A stretch of DNA of 48,066 bases from positions 1 to 48,066 of the forward strand of contig JAQBVG010000007.1 of the NCBI GenBank assembly GCA_027623655.1, read 5' to 3'. A program made the translations under genes and the position numbers. How positions within the stretch are numbered: the first letter of the stretch is position 1; every line of letters begins with the position of its first letter. Source of the DNA: Chloroflexota bacterium. Its GTDB lineage: Bacteria > Chloroflexota > Dehalococcoidia > Lucifugimonadales > Lucifugimonadaceae. The notes below the pieces were generated by a model. The model ran no database searches. It was not told the origin of the DNA and saw only the letters and a program-made list of their open reading frames with translations. Below are positions 19,810 to 28,881 of the stretch, piece after piece.

Positions 19810-21129
19810 TTATTCGCCAATTATCTGACGCCGTCGATATTCCGATGCAGAGGCATGTCCCTGGAGACCTTCGATTTTTGCCAGCGATTCCGCGTGCACT
19901 GAAAGTTCAAGGAACGTTTCGGAATCGAAGTTAAGAACGGGTGTTACGCGAACAAAGTTCCTGACCGAAAGCGCGGACGAAAACCGGGCTGTGCCAGCCG
20001 TCGGCATGACATGTGAGGGACCGGCAACATAATCGGCCATTACTTCCGCCGACCACTCTCCAATGAACAGTCCCCCGGCGTTACGTACCATTTCCGCAAG
20101 CTCAGCGGCATCGGAGGTGATAATACACATGTGCTCGGGTGAAGCTGCGTTCGCGACGTCGATCGCTTCCGCGGTGTTGTTCACAACCACCGCTACCCCG
20201 CGATTATCGATTGCGGCACTCGCGATATGACCGCGAGGCAGACTTTCCAGCTGGCGTTCGATCTCCACTTCAATTCTGTCCACGATCTCTTCCGACAGCG
20301 CGATCAGGATCGGCAGGGCAACCACATCGTGCTCTGCCTGCGCGATCAAATCGGATGCAGCAAATTGCGGGTTTGCCGATTCGTCGGCGATCACCAGGGT
20401 TTCAGTTGGACCGTACAGGCCGTCAATACCGACATCGCCGTAAACCTGTTTCTTTGCAGCAGTTACCCAGGCGTTACCCGGTCCACAGATGAGATCGACT
20501 GCAGGGACTGATTCCGTTCCGTATGCGAGCGCGGCGATTGCCTGGGCACCGCCGATTTTAAACACCCGGGAGGCGCCAGCGATTTTTGCGGCGGCCAGGA
20601 TGGCATCGTGAGGCATCGATTCGCCTGCCGCAGGGGTCGCCACAATGATTTCACTGACGCCGGCGACTACCGCCGGTACAACCGTCATTATGACCGTTGA
20701 CGCAAGCGGTGCGGTGCCACCCGGCACGTAGGCCGCCACCGAGTGTAGCGGTGTGACTTTTTCGCCGAATTCTCCGGTACCGTCACTCCAGCTCTTCGGG
20801 AGTCCCCTGATCTGGAATTTTCGGACTCTATCAGCGGCCAGTTCCAATGCTGTACGGGTAGCGGGATCGAGGTCTTCGAGTGCCGAATCGATTTCAGATT
20901 GGGGAACTTCCAATATGCCGGGTGAAGTTCCGTCGAGAGCCGCACTGATCCGGCGTAGTCCGCGGTCACCCTCGCTGCGGACGATCTGAATAACCCTGGC
21001 GGCGAATTCATCGGGAGGAACTTTATCGGCGAACAGCCCATTCCCGTCCGATAAAACCGTCGCTGTCGGCACTTTGCGTTCGCGGCGGAAGTATTCGATA
21101 CCCCTGGCGGCTCCAATGACACGTTTCAC
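19810..21129 (-). CDS. hisD: Histidinol dehydrogenase
   Basis: AAYVPGGTAPLASTVIMTVVPA, CGPGNAWVTAAKKQVYGDVGID, AEHDVVA, GPSHVMPTAGTARF. Confidence 0.96.
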   Translation of the reverse strand: MKRVIGAARGIEYFRRERKVPTATVLSDGNGLFADKVPPDEFAARVIQIVRSEGDRGLRRISAALDGTSPGILEVPQSEIDSALEDLDPATRTALELAADRVRKFQIRGLPKSWSDGTGEFGEKVTPLHSVAAYVPGGTAPLASTVIMTVVPAVVAGVSEIIVATPAAGESMPHDAILAAAKIAGASRVFKIGGAQAIAALAYGTESVPAVDLICGPGNAWVTAAKKQVYGDVGIDGLYGPTETLVIADESANPQFAASDLIAQAEHDVVALPILIALSEEIVDRIEVEIERQLESLPRGHIASAAIDNRGVAVVVNNTAEAIDVANAASPEHMCIITSDAAELAEMVRNAGGLFIGEWSAEVMADYVAGPSHVMPTAGTARFSSALSVRNFVRVTPVLNFDSETFLELSVHAESLAKIEGLQGHASASEYRRRQIIGE

Positions 21130-22157
21130 TGCTGGCCACTCAACGCCATTTCAGGAAACCGTTGCAAATTTTCGACCAGCTGATCGTACGAATCGCACGT
21201 ATCTCGGTAGACGTACTGCACATCGTTCGCTGCGATCCCGATGCCACCAAGATCACGAAAGTGACTGACAACCTCGGCGAGATCAGTTTTTCGCACCAAC
21301 ACCTGAACCGTGAACCAATTGCTGGATTTTCCGGTGTGCACCGCTGAAATTGTTGGTCCATCAAGGCCACCGAGTTCGCGTCTTGTCATCACCTGGCGTG
21401 CGACTTCAGCTTCAGATTCACCCTTCAAGTCGCCGGTCACTCGCTGGTATTTGTCTGCCCGCAGGTTGGCCTCGATTTTTTCAAGCATCTGCCTGGTGAG
21501 GCTCAACTTTTCCGGGTCGGCAGCCAGCGCTCGACCATTTCCGACGATAACCGCCTGGGACTCCGCCACAATCCCATCGACCAGGATGCGCAGGCCATTC
21601 TCACGGAGTGTTGCTCCAGTCGCCGTAATGTCAGCGATGACATCGGCGTAACCCATAACGGGAGCAGCTTCGAGACCGCCCGAAACTGAAACCATTGAGA
21701 CGTAGTTCACGCCATTTTGATTCAGGAACCGTTTTACCAATCGCGGGTATTTCGACGCGATTCGCAGGTCGTGGCCTTTACCTCTGAACTCCAGGGCGAT
21801 GTCCGCCAGGTCCGACATACTGGTTACGTCGAGCCACGAGTCAGGAACTGCGATCACGAGCTTTGATTCACCAAACCCGAGCCCGCTGTGGACCAGTACA
21901 GTGTCGCCGCGTTCAAGGCGAGATTCGGCATAGCGGTCGAGACCAACTATTCCGATATCGGCGCTTCCGCCATCGAGTTCGACTGTGATATCAGACTGCC
22001 GTTGAAACAGGACATCGACTCCCGGCAGAGACGGAATATCGGCCGTGTATCGCCTGGAGTTTGCACGTCGGACACCAAGCCCACAATTAGATAGCAGTGA
22101 GGCCGTCCCATCGAACAGTGCTCCCGTTGACGGAAGCGCGAGGCGAAGACTGCTCAT
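21126..22157 (-). CDS. hisG: ATP phosphoribosyltransferase with C-terminal regulatory-type domain
   Basis: LRLALPSTGALFDG..., DIGIVGLDRYAES, DVIADITATGATLRENGL; C-terminal GGLDGPTISAV...WFTVQVLVRKTDLAEVVSHFRDLGGIGIAANDVQYVY. Confidence 0.92.
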   Translation of the reverse strand: MSSLRLALPSTGALFDGTASLLSNCGLGVRRANSRRYTADIPSLPGVDVLFQRQSDITVELDGGSADIGIVGLDRYAESRLERGDTVLVHSGLGFGESKLVIAVPDSWLDVTSMSDLADIALEFRGKGHDLRIASKYPRLVKRFLNQNGVNYVSMVSVSGGLEAAPVMGYADVIADITATGATLRENGLRILVDGIVAESQAVIVGNGRALAADPEKLSLTRQMLEKIEANLRADKYQRVTGDLKGESEAEVARQVMTRRELGGLDGPTISAVHTGKSSNWFTVQVLVRKTDLAEVVSHFRDLGGIGIAANDVQYVYRDTCDSYDQLVENLQRFPEMALSGQQ

Positions 22158-23530
22158 TTCGCCCCCTTGCCTTTTGCTCGCGTCCGTTTTGACGAGGCTG
22201 GATCCTCAAAATTCACAGCCGCCCGCTTGCCCTGCGCTCGAAGCTCTCGCGCCGACTCCACTGCAGCCCTTACAGAGCCGGAATCGGACGGTGAGATAAG
22301 TTCAAGGTGACTGATCCCGTCGCCGCCACGTGCAAGGAGCGCCGTCACCGCGTCGAGGTTGTAGGCAAATCCAAGTGCTGGCACATCGCGATCGTATCCG
22401 AGTGCCCTCGTGAGACCGTCGTACCGTCCACCGCCGCCAAGCGTTTGCTCGCTGGCGTCGTCGGCGTAGATGTCGAACAACATTCCCGTGTAGTAGGCAA
22501 TCCCGCGCGCACGACCAAAATCGACGGACATCCGACCGGGCTTCACACCTTCTATTTCTGCCGCTGAAAGAACATCGGTTAAATTGGATACAAGTTCGAC
22601 CGAAATTCCGCTTTTCGAAAGAACGTTCCTGGCTGCACCGACAGCAGATTCAACCGACCCGCTGACGTTCGATAACAGGGTCAGCATGTCCAGTGCACGC
22701 CTGAACTCCTCTGGACTATCGACCTGAGACATCTTTCTTGACAGGCGGTCAATGATTTCCTCTGGTGTGCGTGATCCAGTGTTTTGCCCGAGTTGCACGC
22801 CAATACCTGCGGCCATGACCTGCCTGATCGTTGCAGCTAGTCGTTCTCGGTCGGCACTTTCCGGGGTGCCAAGAGTAGTGGCATCGCTCAAAAAACCCAG
22901 TGTTGCGGCCTGCTGAGAAACTTCTTCAACCTGGCCACGTTTGAGTTCTTCGATGCGTTTGACGAGAAAGAGCCTGGCCCGTTCAGAGAGCTGGTATTCA
23001 GCAAGAGCTGCAAGTACAACACCAACGTGGCCGACGACGACCCTGGCACTGGCAATTCCTGATTCGCGGAGGCCTTCCAGCGCCATCGCGATGATTTCGC
23101 CATCAGCCGATGGCGCAGGCGGCCCGATCAACTCCGCGCCGAGCTGGGTGAACTGGCGAGTCTTGTCACCGTCTTCTTCATCGGGACCGGCATATCTAAA
23201 AACCGGACCGTCGTACATCAATCTGATTGATTTGCCGGGTCTGTCGAGATCGAGGGCGTACCGGACTATTGCCGAGGTGAACTCCGGGCGAAGACTTACC
23301 TCATATCCACCTGGTTCAACGAATCCATACAGGCGGGACGAAAGCGCACCGCCCGATTTCCTTAGATATAGCTCTGTCTGTTCGAGGAACGGAGTTTCCG
23401 CGCGATCGTACCCTCTCAGGCGGAAGATCTCGCGCAATCTCGCAGTGACAGAGTCACGTGCAGCGAGCTCCGCAGGACCGGAGTCTTGCATGTTTGGGAG
23501 CCTCGGGACAGGCTCGAACTGAGAATTCAT
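22154..23530 (-). CDS. hisZ: HisRS-like ATP phosphoribosyltransferase regulatory subunit
   Basis: Class II HisRS-like fold (SLRPEFTSAIVRYAL, RGIAYYTGMLFDIYADD, LGGGGRYDGLTRALG) with only a short residual C-terminal segment; first gene of the his cluster, ATGA overlap with hisG. Confidence 0.82.
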   Translation of the reverse strand: MNSQFEPVPRLPNMQDSGPAELAARDSVTARLREIFRLRGYDRAETPFLEQTELYLRKSGGALSSRLYGFVEPGGYEVSLRPEFTSAIVRYALDLDRPGKSIRLMYDGPVFRYAGPDEEDGDKTRQFTQLGAELIGPPAPSADGEIIAMALEGLRESGIASARVVVGHVGVVLAALAEYQLSERARLFLVKRIEELKRGQVEEVSQQAATLGFLSDATTLGTPESADRERLAATIRQVMAAGIGVQLGQNTGSRTPEEIIDRLSRKMSQVDSPEEFRRALDMLTLLSNVSGSVESAVGAARNVLSKSGISVELVSNLTDVLSAAEIEGVKPGRMSVDFGRARGIAYYTGMLFDIYADDASEQTLGGGGRYDGLTRALGYDRDVPALGFAYNLDAVTALLARGGDGISHLELISPSDSGSVRAAVESARELRAQGKRAAVNFEDPASSKRTRAKGKGAK

Positions 23531-23702
23531 CTTGAAATGGCTATATATCGACTTGAAAACCGATCTTATTTGATCGAATGGACATCCACCGGTGAACGAT
23601 CAATTCTAATCGAGTTTGCGGCAACTACCCCAGTACTGTAACCGTGTAATCATTGAACCTGGCGGTGGTCTTACTCATAATCCACCTGGGGCTACTGGAT
23701 TT

Positions 23703-24569
23703 ATGACTGTCGAAAATACGCTAGTTAGTGTTGTGACCGACTCGGCTGCTGCGTTGTCACCGGAGTTGATAGCCGAACTCGGAATTTTCGTGTCGCGTAT
23801 GGAAATCACGATAAACGGCAGGACATACGCGGATGGTGCTGGCGGCGACATTGATGACTTCTACTCCGAACTGAAGAGGTCGACCGAGACTCCAACAACA
23901 TCCGCTCCGAAACCGGCTGAATACCTGGAACAGTACCGGGCGGCAGCCGATCGAGCCCCAAACATTTTTTGCGTTAGCCTGTCAGCGAGGCTCAGCGCCG
24001 CATACGACTCTGCGAAAGTGGCCGCCGAAATGCTTGAGCTTGAACGTCCCGGTACGAAAATTACCGTGTTCGATTCAGAAACCGCTGCCGGGTCGCAGGC
24101 ACTTATTGCGCTCGCCGCTGCCCGTGCCGCGTGCGCCGGAAAATCTTTTTTCGATGTCGAACAGAGTGCCCGCGAGGTCGCCGGCAAAGTCAGGTTACTG
24201 GCGATCCTCGACACACTTCGTTTTATCCATCGCAGCGGTCGGGTACCGAAAATCGCATTGTGGGCGACCTCTGCGCTAAACATCAAGCCGGTGATGGAGT
24301 ACTCCGTGGAGAAGATCGGCGCAATCGCCCGTCCAAGGTCGATCAACAAGGCGCTCAGGAGACTTCAAGTTGAGATGCTCAAGGATATCGATGGTCGGGT
24401 TGCACACGTCAATGTGATGCACGCAGGGTCAGCCGAACGGGCGGCTGAACTGGAGCACTGGGCCTCGCAGAATCTTCAATGTGCGGAGTTGTTCGTCACC
24501 CAGTTTCACCCATTCATGGGAGCGCACACCGGACCCGGCCTCGTTGGTGCCTCCTGGTGGGCCGAGTAG
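23703..24569 (+). CDS. DegV family (fatty-acid binding) protein
   Basis: VVTDSAAALSPELIAELGI, TSAPKPAEYLEQY, FDSETAAGSQALIALAAARAA, FIHRSGRVPK; ATG at 23703. Confidence 0.88.
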   Translation: MTVENTLVSVVTDSAAALSPELIAELGIFVSRMEITINGRTYADGAGGDIDDFYSELKRSTETPTTSAPKPAEYLEQYRAAADRAPNIFCVSLSARLSAAYDSAKVAAEMLELERPGTKITVFDSETAAGSQALIALAAARAACAGKSFFDVEQSAREVAGKVRLLAILDTLRFIHRSGRVPKIALWATSALNIKPVMEYSVEKIGAIARPRSINKALRRLQVEMLKDIDGRVAHVNVMHAGSAERAAELEHWASQNLQCAELFVTQFHPFMGAHTGPGLVGASWWAE

Positions 24570-24599
24570 AACCGGTACCTATTTGTTCGAAGGCCCTGG

Positions 24600-25385
24600 C
24601 TAGTCGTCGAACCCCCAGACACGGGCGGCAGTTTTTCCCAGTACCCAGTCGATATCGTCGCCGTTTGAGAATGCTGGATGACTTCGGACACCCTCAAGGG
24701 TGTTCCAGTAGCCCTCGCGACCGGCACTTGGTGGAAAGTCGCTCCCCCACATCATCCGGTCGGCCCCGAAAGCCTCGTAGGCCATCTCGAAAAGTGGAGG
24801 AATATTTTCAAACCGGAACTGTGGCAACAGTCGTGGAGGCCGGACCGTAATCTCGCCAAGACCGGGAACTTTGATCGTCGTGTTTGGCCGGCATGCGCAC
24901 TCAAGCGCCGACCTGTAATCGGTGTATGGCTCGTCGGCAATGCCAACGCCAGCCAGGTGTTCGATCACGATCTGGGTTTCCGGACAATCATCGATAATTC
25001 GTTTGAAACTGGCATTCGAAAATCTTTTGGCGTCGCCGAGCGAGCTTACGACCAAACCTAACTCACCTGCCCTGCGCCAGATGTCGGTAACGTCCGACAG
25101 TGCGCTAAACCGACCATCGGGAGCTATTCGAATCCCGGCAGCTCCTTGTTGAGCCAACTGTTCCAACTTTCCCAGCGGATCGGGGCTTTCCGGGTCGACC
25201 AGTACGACTACTTTGAAACGGCCGGGCCTCTTGCCTGCTTCCGTGAACAGGTACTCGTTGTCATATGTTCCGCCGTGCTGGATCAGGACGGCAGCATCGA
25301 CACCGGCCTGGTTCATTTCGAACTCAAGGGTTTCGATGGGTTGGAACCAGTTTCTACCGGCGTGGCAATGGGTATCGATGATCAT
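24600..25385 (-). CDS. Amidohydrolase family 2 metal-dependent hydrolase (possible lactonase)
   Basis: MIIDTHCHAG (HxH), VIEHLAGVG, MWGSDFPPS; canonical amidohydrolase_2 residues. Confidence 0.85.
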   Translation of the reverse strand: MIIDTHCHAGRNWFQPIETLEFEMNQAGVDAAVLIQHGGTYDNEYLFTEAGKRPGRFKVVVLVDPESPDPLGKLEQLAQQGAAGIRIAPDGRFSALSDVTDIWRRAGELGLVVSSLGDAKRFSNASFKRIIDDCPETQIVIEHLAGVGIADEPYTDYRSALECACRPNTTIKVPGLGEITVRPPRLLPQFRFENIPPLFEMAYEAFGADRMMWGSDFPPSAGREGYWNTLEGVRSHPAFSNGDDIDWVLGKTAARVWGFDD

Positions 25386-25430
25386 CTGTTTTCTCGGTTA
25401 CTTTCTCTTGAAGGGAAAAATCGTGCGCCA

Positions 25431-26432
25431 CTACGTAGCGATTGCCATGCCCGGGGTGCCCACGCCCGATCCCTCGCCCAGGACGAGGTCATCGATCTGT
25501 TTTTTGAGTTCGGGTGACATTTGCCAGTCACCACCGAGGTTCTCTGTGGCTTCGGCGGGTGTCACCGAACCAGCGAGTGCAACACTGACCGTTTCATTGG
25601 CCAGCACCCAGGCAATTGCGAGTTGCGGGATTGTTTTTCCGTGATCGGCTGCAATCACCCTCAGTTTCTCAACCACCGCGACATTGGCGGCAAGGTTCTC
25701 AGGACCCCACGACTTGATCCCAAAATTCGCTCCACCGCGGCGCCAGTCATCATCACCGAAGGTCTTGTCCGGTCCCCATGTGCCGGTGAGCAATCCGTGC
25801 GACAGCGAACCGTATGCCATGATCCCCATACCGTTACTCTTCACGAACGGCATCACCTCTGCTTCCGGTCGTCGATCAAAGATGTGATAGCCGATCTGGT
25901 TCGTCACAATCGGACTTGACTGGCGGCACTCCTCCATCATTTTCACTGAGAAATTAGAAACACCCGAGTTGCGGATTTTTCCCGCCTTTTTTGCCTGTTC
26001 AAGCGCCTCCATTGGCTCCGAGAAGGCGCGGTTGTGATCGGGCCAGTGGATCAGGAACAGATCAATGTAGTCGGTCTGCAATCGTTGAAGCGATTCATCG
26101 ATCGATTCCAGCAGCCGCTTCGGGTCGGAATTAGAAACCGTTGCTGCGCGGCGATCGGGATTGTCTCGGACCCACTCGCGGGCACCCTTGGTTACGAGGA
26201 CCACATTTTCACGGATGCCCTTGAGTGCCTTTCCCATCAACTCTTCGCCATAGCCCCAGCCGTAAACGGCAGCTGTGTCGAACAGCGTTATCCCGTTCTC
26301 GTAAGACGTTCGGGCTGCCGCGACCGCTTCGTCGTCGTCGAAATCGCCGTACATGCCCCGGCCCATCGGCCATCCACCGTACCCGATGACCGAGGTCTCA
26401 AGTCCAGATGTGCCAAACATTCTTTTTCGCAT
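25431..26432 (-). CDS. Aldo/keto reductase
   Basis: FGTSGLETSVIGYGGWPMG, DTAAVYGWGYGEELMGKAL, VTKGAR, LIHWPDHN, GVSNFSVKMM. Confidence 0.92.
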   Translation of the reverse strand: MRKRMFGTSGLETSVIGYGGWPMGRGMYGDFDDDEAVAAARTSYENGITLFDTAAVYGWGYGEELMGKALKGIRENVVLVTKGAREWVRDNPDRRAATVSNSDPKRLLESIDESLQRLQTDYIDLFLIHWPDHNRAFSEPMEALEQAKKAGKIRNSGVSNFSVKMMEECRQSSPIVTNQIGYHIFDRRPEAEVMPFVKSNGMGIMAYGSLSHGLLTGTWGPDKTFGDDDWRRGGANFGIKSWGPENLAANVAVVEKLRVIAADHGKTIPQLAIAWVLANETVSVALAGSVTPAEATENLGGDWQMSPELKKQIDDLVLGEGSGVGTPGMAIAT

Positions 26433-26477
26433 TGTTGATCCTATTCCAGGTGTTTGCGTTGACGTTGATATGAATCG

Positions 26478-27581
26478 TTACTCGACCAGGACGGAGGGCT
26501 CTTCGAGCGTCACATTACCCTGTGGGTCGACGCGCGTGACGGTTCCGTGGCCGGTAAACGGGCCGGCTTTGATCGACACCGATACCGCCTGCCCTGCACG
26601 TATGTTGAACGCAGTACCGTTTTCCTGGGCCTGGGCGATGCCCCCGTTGCCGAAACTGGTGCACGGTTCAAGTCCGGCGTTGTAACACCTGCCGTACCAC
26701 GGGTAGCCATAACCACCACCAAAGTTCCGCCAGTACCAGAGATACTTGAACACATCGACCGGGTAACTGACTGCCCAGCCGAGATTTGTCTCCTCGTTCA
26801 ACAACGCGTACCAACCCTCCGACATGCCGGTCATGTAGGCCATGTCGAGCGATCGGTCTTCTTTCGCAGGTACATATGTGAAATCCAGGACCGAGCCGTC
26901 GATTGCGTTTACGTTCGGCCACTCTCCTTCGAAACTCGGCTCCAGTTTCGAGTTCTGGTCGATGCTCTCAGGATGGCTCAACACGCGTGACGCTGGCACG
27001 AATAATCGAGACTTGCCGGAAAGAACCGGAGGCCCGATCGCAATATGCTCAAGCCATACGAAATCGAGGTCCTGCTCACCTTCGTTCATGACCGTTTCTT
27101 CGACGCTGAGAATCGCTGAGCCAGCTGCCAGCGATAGCGTTTTCGTGACGGTCATCGGCATGCGAACACTTTTTGCCTTGAACATGGCGCTGACACGCTC
27201 TGGGGCGTCTTCCACGATTGCCGCGTCCCAGGGAATCGTGTTCACGTCACCGTGAATCCCGAAGTCGGCACCGTAAACCCTGTCAGCGTATCCGCCGTGT
27301 GGGACAACTGTTTGCCAGCCACCTTCGTAATGATCCAGCCAGACCGAAGCTGCGTCTCCGGTTGGCGACTCCGCAAGCCTGGGATCGCGAACGCCCCAGG
27401 GAGTACGCCACATAAAATCCGTGTCGGTTGGCTTGTGGACGAAACTGTAGATATCGGCGCCCTTGTCAGCCAGTACCGTGACGCGGACCAACTCGTTCTC
27501 AAGGACGATCGTTTTCAGACCGCGGTATCCCCATGAGTCGGAAATTCGACATCCGCTGGTCCGCTCTTCCTGGTATTGCAT
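26478..27581 (-). CDS. DUF4432 / aldose-1-epimerase-like protein (copy 1)
   Basis: RISDSWGYRGLKTIVLENELVRVTVLADKGADIYSFVHKPTDTDFMWRTPWGVRDP...; paralogous to 30116-31216. Confidence 0.78.
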   Translation of the reverse strand: MQYQEERTSGCRISDSWGYRGLKTIVLENELVRVTVLADKGADIYSFVHKPTDTDFMWRTPWGVRDPRLAESPTGDAASVWLDHYEGGWQTVVPHGGYADRVYGADFGIHGDVNTIPWDAAIVEDAPERVSAMFKAKSVRMPMTVTKTLSLAAGSAILSVEETVMNEGEQDLDFVWLEHIAIGPPVLSGKSRLFVPASRVLSHPESIDQNSKLEPSFEGEWPNVNAIDGSVLDFTYVPAKEDRSLDMAYMTGMSEGWYALLNEETNLGWAVSYPVDVFKYLWYWRNFGGGYGYPWYGRCYNAGLEPCTSFGNGGIAQAQENGTAFNIRAGQAVSVSIKAGPFTGHGTVTRVDPQGNVTLEEPSVLVE

Positions 27582-27618
27582 TCGATATTCGAGTCCTTGT
27601 CGGCGGTTACCCGGTCAA

Positions 27619-28680
27619 CTACGTACCGGGTTGGATAACTATGCGGAAAACGTCCTTGTTGGGATCCAGCATTCGGTTGAATCCATCTTCGATCGCACGG
27701 CTCAGCGGCACGACTTTTGATATCAACGGTTTCACGTTGATCTTTCCCTGCGCCATGAGCCTTACAGTAGCTTCCATGTCGCCAGGCGAGGTCGCTACTG
27801 AACCCAGCACTGTGACCTCGGGCCCAACAACGCTGTTGAAATCGATTTCGGGTTTCGCCGAGTAGATCCCGATTAGCAACACCGTACCACCTCGGCGTAC
27901 CCACTCGATCGCCATCCGGGGAGTCTCTCTGGCTCCCGCTGATTCGACTACGATATCGGGACCTATGCCGTCGGTGAGTTCGCGAAGTTTCGTGGCGGCA
28001 GCCTGTTCATCAAGCGAATTCAGAACCTCGTCTGCACCGAGTTGCAGGGCGAGATCCAGGCTCTGTTCGCGGACGTCGATCGCTATGACACGCGCTCCGG
28101 CAGCCTTGAACGCCTGGAGCGTGAGCAGACCGACCGTCCCGCAACCGATCACCGCAACGTTGTCGCCAGGCCTAACACCCGAGCGGCGTACGCCGTGCAC
28201 GGCGACGGTGGCCGGTTCAATCAACGGACCCTCGACGTCGGAAATGCTTTCGGGCAACACGATGACATGATCGCCAGGCCAGACCATGTATTCCTGCAGT
28301 CCGCCATCGGTCATGAACCCCGCCACAGCCATGTTCGGGCACACGGCTTGCTGGCCTTTCTGACACCAGAAACACGTTCCGCAGGTGATGACGTTGTTGA
28401 CTACCACCCTGTCACCGACCTTCACAGAATCGACATTCCGGCCGAGTTCAACGACGTGTCCCGATATTTCGTGACCCAGAACCAGTGGAGTCTGCCTGCC
28501 GGTAAGCGCGTTGGGTGAGCCGTGCTGTACCCAGAGCGGACCGAACTGCCACTCTTCAATGTCCGTCGCACAGATGGAGGCATTCGTGATTCGGAGTTTG
28601 ACTTCATTCGGCCCCGGCACGGGTTCTGGAATGTCTTCGAGCCGTATGTCCTTGTTGTCGTGATAGACGATAGCTTTCAT
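27619..28680 (-). CDS. Zinc-dependent alcohol (polyol) dehydrogenase, MDR family
   Basis: MKAIVYHDNKDIRLEDIPEPVPGPNEV, GHEISGHVVELG, CGTCFWCQKGQQAVC, VIGCGTVGLLTLQ. Start set at Met 28680. Confidence 0.92.
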   Translation of the reverse strand: MKAIVYHDNKDIRLEDIPEPVPGPNEVKLRITNASICATDIEEWQFGPLWVQHGSPNALTGRQTPLVLGHEISGHVVELGRNVDSVKVGDRVVVNNVITCGTCFWCQKGQQAVCPNMAVAGFMTDGGLQEYMVWPGDHVIVLPESISDVEGPLIEPATVAVHGVRRSGVRPGDNVAVIGCGTVGLLTLQAFKAAGARVIAIDVREQSLDLALQLGADEVLNSLDEQAAATKLRELTDGIGPDIVVESAGARETPRMAIEWVRRGGTVLLIGIYSAKPEIDFNSVVGPEVTVLGSVATSPGDMEATVRLMAQGKINVKPLISKVVPLSRAIEDGFNRMLDPNKDVFRIVIQPGT

Positions 28681-28770
28681 TCGGCGGCCGGACTCACTTC
28701 GGAATGTTGTTGAATTTCGTCGGGATTCTACACTCCGTGTAATTGTGTGCAATCGCTCTTTGCGGGTCCA

Positions 28771-28794
28771 GTTAGCACCCACTTGCGTGCTAAC
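28771..28794. promoter_or_regulatory. Candidate operator in ADH/enolase divergent promoter
   Basis: GTTAGCAC-ccacttgc-GTGCTAAC, perfect 8-bp arms. Confidence 0.55.
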
Positions 28795-28881
28795 ATCTCA
28801 CCGTGAATTCGATTCAAATCGGGCGTTTCCTGTATGCGCCTGAACCTCAAATGGACCTTTTGAAGCCTCCTGGAGCCAGCG

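Noticed and set aside
28771-28794. True CIRCE/HrcA heat-shock operator
   Set aside because: Half-sites are similar but the spacing is 5 nt too short and the inner TC/GA positions do not match.
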